A stretch of DNA of 64,000 nt from contig JACEVL010000467.1 of NCBI GenBank assembly GCA_020284085.1, positions 232,001 to 296,000 on the forward strand. The letters are read 5' to 3'. The notes below the pieces were generated by a model. That model saw only the letters and a program-made list of their open reading frames with translations. It searched no databases and was not told where the DNA came from. Made by a program: the position numbers and the translations under genes. The stretch comes from Aporrectodea caliginosa. Its lineage: Eukaryota; Annelida; Clitellata; Crassiclitellata; Lumbricidae. Below, in pieces: positions 1 to 64,000 of the stretch; positions within the stretch are counted from its first letter, which is position 1, and each line of letters begins with the position of its first letter.

Positions 1-2100
1 AAAGTAGCTTAAAGTAACTTGACATTGGAATGCTTGCTGTACTAATTAATTGGATTCCTGGCTAACTTGTTTTATGGGCTGGCTGTCATGATTGGATGAT
101 TACATTGAGTTATGTTTGATTTCTTCATGACATTTGTTTACTATAGGTGTTCCCCGATTTGAATTCTCACTATGCTTCATAGGAGCTTTGCTGGTGCTGC
201 TTGGCCATGATAAGTCTTGGTCCAAAAGTGAAAGCTCAAAAGGTCTATAGACAAGAGCTGCCTGAATTCTGTCAACAGCTGAACACTTTTTGATGTTGTA
301 TGGAATTTGGTCAGTGAGGAGTGCTGTATAAAGATTTGATTACATTATATTACTCTACATGAAGTGCACAGTAATGTATAGTATGTGGCTTGTTGGCTAT
401 TAACTCAGAGGTTGGTGGGGTGGAAATAACGACAAGAATAGGCAGATACTCAAAGGTTTCTGTTCCATTTGCACTTCCCAATGAAACGTGTCACTTGTGT
501 TTAAAATCAACATGCTGTTTCTTGGAGCTACATGTAGCTTATGGGAACTTCTTTTCTTTCATATGCCTTCATTTGCATATCACCCAGATTGTGAAGCGAG
601 TGTTGAAAGCAGCATTGGTAAATTCAGAAACGATGGTGCACATATGAACCCAGCAATGACAAAGACAATCGCTTGACTCTGCTGTTTTAACTATGACCTA
701 ACAATAATGTGAAGATATACTATAGTAATATATATTTATCAAAAACACCGACAGAATTCTTAGTAACATAATGTTTAATAAACATATATGTTTATTAAAA
801 ACATCGATGGAATATAGAAAAACTGACAAAATGCATATGCATTATGCCACAACAGCACATTTTACTTGTCGTATCTAAACAATACAAGCACACACAAACA
901 ATTAAATGAGATTGTCTTGTTCAGAATTCATTTCTAAACAAGTTTCCTATTCACTGTATAAGTCTATCTTCAGTGCTTGATGAGATATAAAATTTTAACC
1001 CTTTAAAGGTGAATTGGACCCAAAAAACATCTGGCAGTAGCTAAAAGAAGGGCTATAAATTTCTGGTATGCAACAGCTTAATATTACCTAGGGCTGGTAT
1101 AAATCAGCTTCATTATAGCATGTTACTTGATACGGCTGCAAAGGTAAATACATTTCCAGTGTACCGGTAATTAGCATTAACTGTCAATGTGGCCAACTGG
1201 TCATGTGACTGACAGTCCAATCAGCCCATTGATTTTGATTGATTGATTGATTGATTAATTCATTCATTGGTTTTTATCATAGATTCAGAAGTGTGTCTTT
1301 GATTATTATTTGTTTGGTTTAAGTACAGATTTGTTATGGGGATAAAGATAATCACTGTGGCAGTGACAGTATTGATGAGAAGTGCACGTCAAGTGATGAT
1401 TGTAATCATAAACTCCACATTTCTAAAGTGCTCCTCAAAGCACCAGCTTATTCACAAGTGGTGATGTTTTGTTTTTTTAACCAAGAATGCAAATATAAAA
1501 ACGTAGGCGAATCTGAATAGAATAAAAGTGATGAAAAAAGCATGAAAAGAATAACAGAAACAACAAAAAGTAACACAAATAGGAACATGAATAAACAGCA
1601 GTGCTCAGCTAACAACACCCACATGTGTGAATGTTATTCCAGCAATCATCTAGCTAGCTCTGATAGATAGCACCTGGATGTAAGATATGAGGCTAATCAA
1701 ATTATATACTGGTTTTTCGTGAACTGCTGACATCCGGAAACATGTTTCTCAGTCATCAAGTTATTCGCATACAAAAATGATACTTAGTAAGACTGGATTG
1801 CATGGAGTTCAACTCGAGTACCTCGCAGATCAATTGCTAATTGAGAAAATATTCCATGCTGTTCAGTGGCCAACAGGCAACGCCTGCATTGCATGAATTT
1901 CTGTGTTATGCATTGCTATGCACCTGTTTATTCTGGATCCCGAGCGAAAGCCAGATTCCCAGAATTGAAATATATCAGTAGTCGGCTGTTTCTCCCCGGC
2001 CGATCAGCTTATCTGCGTGTATATTTATAACTGGCAGTCAATGCTCTCCTGTTTATGTATAACTGTTTTCGAGATAAAGAGAGGAAATAGTATCTGTTCG
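1..2100. other. Upstream/5' intronic sequence without recognised gene
   Basis: AT-rich, with a short GATT run at 1235-1256. I found no convincing exon, promoter or RNA gene. Short open frames here lack codon structure and splice sites with matching phase. Confidence 0.5.
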
Positions 2101-2514
2101 TTTGGATGTTTATTACACTGGAATGGAGATGGGCAGCATTTTTGAAGTCTTATCTTCAGCGAGGAGAGTAAAAGCTTTTCTGAACTCAGAATACGTCACA
2201 GAATTTTTGGGCTATATTCTGGCTGGTTTAGATAAAAAAAAATACAGAACAGCTTTAGAACAGCATGAAAGCTTAACTTCATGAAATTTCTGTGACTTCT
2301 AGTTAACTGTGTGTTACAGCTTTGATGTTGCGAGCTACAGTCGCATGTATTAAAATGTCTGACTATAAATAATGAGATAATGATGATTAGTCAAGAATTG
2401 TTTGCTAACAGCGGAAATTTAGCCGGAATGGTATTCGAACTTTATATAGCGCCACATGAAGAGCAAACTAATAATGGGTGGTCTCTGCTATAGCCCAACA
2501 AAAATTTGCACAAA

Positions 2515-2553
2515 GTCTACAATGGTCCCCAGTGGCTGGGGACCATTGTAGAC
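2515..2553. repeat. Perfect 18-bp inverted repeat with 3-nt loop
   Basis: gtctacaatggtccccag is followed by tgg and then by its exact reverse complement. It sits between SINE-like fragments (a 'tatagcgcc' tail on its left and a SINE on its right). Could be a small foldback remnant or a hairpin of unknown origin. Confidence 0.85.
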
Positions 2554-2589
2554 ATCAACATATATACTTAGGAACATTCATGCCTTCTA

Positions 2590-2810
2590 TCAATTCTCAA
2601 CGGGAATCCGTTGGTTGGTTCCACGTGTGTGCGTGGGCCCGCCACTGGTGACTCATTCAGCATATACTGTGCATTGTTTTGCTAACTGATGTAATATATT
2701 CATTCATAATGACATTTAACATCATAAAGGCTAGCGCAGAGGGCACCTCTGAGTAGATACCTTAAAGGGGTGCTATATAAATGTGCAATTACATTACAAT
2801 TACATTACTT
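2590..2810 (+). mobile_element. SINE family A copy
   Basis: Shares 'ggttggttccacgtgtgtgc', 'tgtgcattgttttgctaact' and the end 'ggggtgctatataaatg' with copies at 27960-28170 and, reversed, 40440-40645 and 56715-56910. Ends in the same ctatataaat tail as the LINEs in this window. About 220 bp. Confidence 0.75.
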
Positions 2811-3209
2811 ATGTTTACAAGAAACTGTCATTAGTAACTTCTACTGTGCCAGTGTCTAATGCACAAGGCATCAGCTGATGGCGCAGTTATGGCATCAGTG
2901 ATCGTAACCATAAGTGCTTCTTTATATAGCTCCTTTTCAAGAGAACTTGACGTGCTTCCAACGAGACAGCACAAGAGCACACTCCAACAGAATGGTCTTC
3001 AGCCACTGTCAAGTATATGCTGAGAGAGTAGATTAAGCTCAGGTTGCATTGCTGCCTGCCCCAGACACCAACATGTTGCCGTCACCAGACATTACCATAC
3101 CCCATGGGACTGACATTGGTTCTTGAACTGACATGCTCAATGCTATGTAGTATGCTGGATAATGCAGAATTCATTTCATACATCTGAATAAGTTTTTCTT
3201 TGCTTTCAG

Positions 3210-3283
3210 GTAAAGCGTGTACGGACGTTTTCCTCTAGGTTGGCAGTTGCCCCGAGCGGCTGGCTGTTGGCTCGCTTCTTGCG
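3210..3283 (+). other. TGFBR3: Probable 5' UTR part of the first coding exon
   Basis: A pyrimidine tract ending tttgctttcag gives a good 3' splice site at 3208-3209, so the exon carrying the ATG probably begins at 3210 and an upstream non-coding exon lies outside or unrecognised in 1-3200. A second AG at 3237-3238 (ttttcctctag) is an alternative. The ATG at 3284 is the first in the exon and starts a signal peptide. Confidence 0.5.
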
Positions 3284-60571
<57,288 letters not shown>

Positions 60572-60605
60572 CCAGTATCTCTTGCCCCAGTTTGGACTCG
60601 TTGCA

Positions 60606-60705
60606 GAGGCCAAGGCCCAAAGCAAATCGTCAGGCTGAGGCCCAGAGAGAAGCATCAGGCTGATGCCCGGAGCAAAACATCGGGCTGATGCCCAGAGCAA
60701 AACAT
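60606..60705 (+). repeat. TGFBR3: 25-bp tandem repeat in the 3' UTR
   Basis: Four units starting at 60606, 60631, 60656 and 60681; consensus near caggctgatgcccagagcaa plus aacat. It starts 35 nt after the stop codon. Confidence 0.9.
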
Positions 60706-61309
60706 CAGGCCTCACCTTTCTACCCGTTTGATCAACTAGCGGACGTCGTTGAAGCGTATCTCACTGTTACTGTTGTCTTCTGTTTGACACGGCGTCTGAG
60801 TCTGTACGAATTGTGTGCGATCTGTCGTCATACGGCAGATACTTAATTCTGAAAAAGCTGAACGGATGTGGTCAGTGACAGTTCTCTGTCAGAGCCTTTG
60901 ACGAGTGCGTCGTATTGCGTGCGTTCTCTGACTGAGCTTTGTTTTTGACGAAGCGGATTGTTTGACTGCGGGTATGCTTGCGCTTGCGTGGCAGACTGCG
61001 AACAGTGGCGGCAGACGGTATCTGTCCACCATTGTTTCTACTGCTGTTGTTTGCTAATTTATGTAACAGACAAAGGTCGAGGTCGCATTCTCTGAGGTCG
61101 GCGAGTGCAGTCGTCGTCGTGTAAATAAGGTTGATTTTATTCGTTTCTGTTTGTGTAAGAATAATGGCAGCCCACCTATATTTGTTGAAATCTATCTGGG
61201 GCTCAATTCTCAGCTTTTGTGCGGTGAAGGGTATATGCAGCGTACAAGCAAATCACCAGCTTTATTACGTGTCCAATTTCTTTGTAAAAAGACTTGAAAC
61301 AGAAATTGT

Positions 61310-61540
61310 GAATTATATACATATACATTTTATATATATACATGTATATATTATGGAACTTAGTTGTCCATAACCGGTATTATATATATATTAGTATATA
61401 TATGTATATAATATATATGTTTATATGTAGGTATGTATATATACACACAGTGGAACTTTGTTACCATAATCTCTATTATATATATATGTTTGTATATAGT
61501 TATAAACATATTATATATGACATATGTATATATAAATTAT
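61310..61540. repeat. AT-rich microsatellite in the probable 3' UTR
   Basis: Multiple tatatata/tatgtata blocks; two imperfect ~75-bp units are marked by 'ttatggaacttagttgtcca' and 'agtggaactttgttaccata'. Confidence 0.9.
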
Positions 61541-62542
61541 GCTAAAATTTTGTTTTGCAAAGGTTTAAAGGGTACAGGTGTAGGTAGTCAGTAAGTCTGT
61601 AACAATTTGTTGTTACTTTTCGTTTCCTTTTAGCTTTTTTATAGTCTTTGTTGAAAGATTTGCATTAAGTTTACCCGTTGAGAGCTTTACAGTTGTAACA
61701 TTTACGTGTTTGTATGTTACTTGTGTACATGGGCATTTACAGTTCTCGGATGGTTTTGTTAAGCGCTAGGATGACGTCCTACGAGAGACAAAGGTCATGA
61801 CCTTAATTTTCTCCACCCTCAAACTTAAAAGTACTTAAAAGGTGCTTATAGAAAGTTTCCAGGTACATACAGACGTACGTACTTCCATCGTAACATGGAG
61901 GGCGTGGATTTTAATCCTGTTCCTTTAGTTGGTTAGAGTTAAAGGCATGTCTTGGAGATGACTCAATTGCGTGGAACCATCAGTTGGTGCCTTTGCAAAA
62001 GACAACATCATTACATCTTATTTGAGCGCCTCTGATTTTTGTTCTTTTAGAGGTGCTATCTGAATAGAATGCAATACATATATGAATACTGTAATATTTA
62101 TATTATGAAGCATATTTTTCCTCGATTTTCAATCCAGTATATGTCTCCTACGAGAAGGGTAAGGTCATCGAAATGCAAATTTCCAGATGTCATAGCCGTC
62201 CTGTAGAGTTGGTTCTCCTCAGCAGGAATTTCTTGTGTCTGAGATCGCCATACCAAATCATTTGAGTGAATTTGCTTCTCTTTTCTTGTATGTAATTTTT
62301 TTCTCTTTTTTGTGCACGCAAGGTTGTTACTCTCTGCTGTTCGTATGAGTCCATTGTTTGGAGCAGAAGTCTAACTTAACAGGCCAGTGATCAATCATTG
62401 GATGGCAGGGAGGGCATTTGGTTTGGCAGGGAGGGCATTTGGTATCATATGATAGAAGTTAAGCAACCATATCTTTGTTTGGCAGCAAGTTCCAGCAACC
62501 AGAGAAGTATTACTGCAGATTAGTCTGTTCAGTGATGGGTAA

Positions 62543-62548
62543 AATAAA
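62543..62548 (+). promoter_or_regulatory. TGFBR3: Candidate polyadenylation signal AATAAA
   Basis: AATAAA lies about 2 kb after the stop codon, followed within 30 nt by T-rich sequence. It is the first canonical hexamer found reading down from the stop. No transcript evidence. Confidence 0.25.
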
Positions 62549-62559
62549 GCTGTCTTCTT

Positions 62560-64000
62560 CTACTGCAATGCAGAAATGACTTGGTACAAAAGAACTTCAG
62601 TACCCGTGAGATTGTCATACCTTTCTTGTTCTGTTTCGTTGTTTTTTCTTGGTATATCCGATAAATGGCATTGGTTATTGTGCCGTTAGTTATTATGCTA
62701 TGGTCTTGCAAGATAGTAAGAATCTTTTCAGAATATCCTTGTTTTCTCTAAATTTTTGACTTTCTTGAAGTGATTTTGTCTTTTAAATGGTGTGTAAAAA
62801 AATTCAAAAATGCTGAGTTTTTATGTATTAATTACATTTGGTACTTATTATGGAAAACTATGTTGTCTCATTATTTTAAAGAAGCATGTTTAGATATTCG
62901 TTTTAGCAGTTACTGGTATTCAGTTATAAAAATCTGTCTGAATTATTTAGGTAGGAGTTGGATGTGTAGAAAGAAGGTTTTTATGAGCGATGGTAACTTT
63001 CCATCCACTTTTCTATTTTCTTGTGTAGGTTTTGTTGATGTTTTTAGTATACCTGTTGTTGAAAACACTTTGCAAAACAAATTAAGCTTGTTGAATTTTG
63101 CAGTAAAGCTGAGGTGTTGAGTTTTCTTTTAAAGATTTTTTACCTCCCTGACATTTGTCTTTGTGTTTGCATCATTATTTATTTATAAATGTCATTTGTT
63201 GACAGTTGCTTTGAGGCATGGGGGTCATTTGACCAGAAGGTTCTTATTCTTGTTATTGTTTGCCTTTAATTTCTTTTTTGTGGTGTGATGTATTCCAGGG
63301 CCTGCGTTTAACCGTAGCTGTAACTTCCTTACGACGCTGAGTTTGGGAGCAGAATACTGAGAACTGTCTTCCAGCGGGTCATGTTACAATGTTAAAATGA
63401 CAGTTTCTAAGGGCTACAAAAGTGTGATTTGTAGCATCAGTCGAGTTATACCAGTGTGTATCATAACAGTGTATGTTATGAGGAAGTTCTGGTCAACACT
63501 GTTCTGTTGATCTATTCTGTGTAATGATTTTGTGTTTAGTAATTTTTATGGTGGCGCTGTTATCGTAGCTTCATACTCTTCGCATTTGTTGCTGATTTGA
63601 AACGGTTCAGAATTTTAAATCTGAGTTGTTGCTGCCACCTTCACAAAGCTGTTACATCTCTTCTTTTCTTTATTGTCAGAGCAACTTTACTCAGCCAGTG
63701 AGGCATGATATTTGTCAAGTGGGAACCAATATATATACTTTATTTCACACAAAGCAGAACAGAGAAACTAAGTAAACTTAGCAAAGACTAGAACAGAAAT
63801 ACAAAAATACAAAAACCAATGTTGTTGTACACAATGTACTTAATTAAAATTAGAAATAATTTTATTATCTCAAGGTTGCTAGTAGAAACTGGTATTCACG
63901 TCCAGTTGTGTTAAATATGGTGTGGACTTGTTTACGTGCTCCCATTTTGTGCACCATTGTGTAACATAAAATTGGGTTATGTTCCCAACACTATTGACAT
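62560..64000. other. T-rich terminal region, no gene recognised
   Basis: A 116-codon + frame (62770-63120) has Phe/Leu/Cys-rich composition expected of T-rich DNA and no motif. The region could be distal 3' UTR or intergenic. Confidence 0.4.

Larger units (their letters stand above)
60572..62560 (+). other. TGFBR3: Probable 3' UTR of TGFBR3
   Basis: Sequence after the stop is less repeat-dense than the introns, and CpG-rich between about 60700 and 61130. It holds a 25-bp tandem repeat, an AT-rich microsatellite at 61310-61540 and a weak SINE-tail remnant near 61990-62070. The first AATAAA I see is 62543-62548. The true end is uncertain; the UTR could be shorter or extend to the window edge. 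Confidence 0.4.

Noticed and set aside
60572..60690. Stop-codon readthrough extending the TGFBR3 tail by ~39 codons
   Set aside because: The TAA-CCA context is not a known leaky one, and the extension consists mainly of the 25-bp repeat.
62770..63120. 116-codon plus frame after the gene
   Set aside because: Composition follows T-rich DNA, with no domain or conserved motif; more likely 3' UTR or intergenic.

Overview
The window is animal nuclear DNA: about 2.4 kb of coding sequence in 15 short exons with GT/AG-type borders, spread over 57 kb of AT-rich introns packed with microsatellites, SINEs, LINE 3' ends and small hAT-like DNA transposons. There is no sign of bacterial gene organisation. 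The protein has a full vertebrate-type betaglycan architecture and the repeats (tRNA-derived SINEs ending in a 'ggcgctatataaat' tail, many 8-bp-TSD MITEs) look like those of marine invertebrates. I favour an invertebrate deuterostome (echinoderm, hemichordate or cephalochordate grade), but the species cannot be fixed from the window.

One gene dominates, on the + strand: a TGFBR3 (betaglycan, TGF-beta receptor type III) orthologue from a start codon at 3284 to a stop at 60571. All 14 splice junctions keep one reading frame (2442 nt, 813 codons plus stop). The order is signal peptide (exon 1); membrane-distal orphan domain (exons 2-7); short linker and ZP-N (exons 8-9); an acidic inter-ZP linker with a Ser-Gly-Ser-Gly glycosaminoglycan site, then the first ZP-C strand (exon 10); the rest of ZP-C (exons 11-13); juxtamembrane and transmembrane segment (exon 14); and a basic, Ser/Thr-rich cytoplasmic tail (exon 15). 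The 3' UTR probably fills much of 60572 to about 62.6 kb or beyond.

Layout: 1-3209, upstream or 5' intronic sequence with SINE remnants and a perfect hairpin. 3378-13744 (intron 1), a foldback element, a 50-bp minisatellite, twin 1.25-kb TIR elements, and a LINE carrying a hAT carrying a MITE. 14015-25004 (introns 2-3), LINE tails, SINEs with nested insertions, two GC-rich islands, long TA and GA tracts and an exact 139-bp dispersed duplication. 25180-35016 (introns 4-6), a 122-bp tandem duplication covering the exon 5 splice donor, SINEs and simple repeats. 35195-45994 (intron 7), the densest SINE/LINE/MITE mixture. 46165-51030 (introns 8-10), microsatellites, including a GATT array that abuts an acceptor. 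51149-57276 (intron 11), a hAT inside a hAT with a LINE fragment inside that. 57543-60461 (introns 12-14), a MITE, a minus-strand LINE end and a second GATT array.

No rRNA, genuine tRNA, CRISPR or second protein-coding gene could be supported. Domain calls come from reading the translated exons against remembered features of the betaglycan/endoglin family; no search was run.
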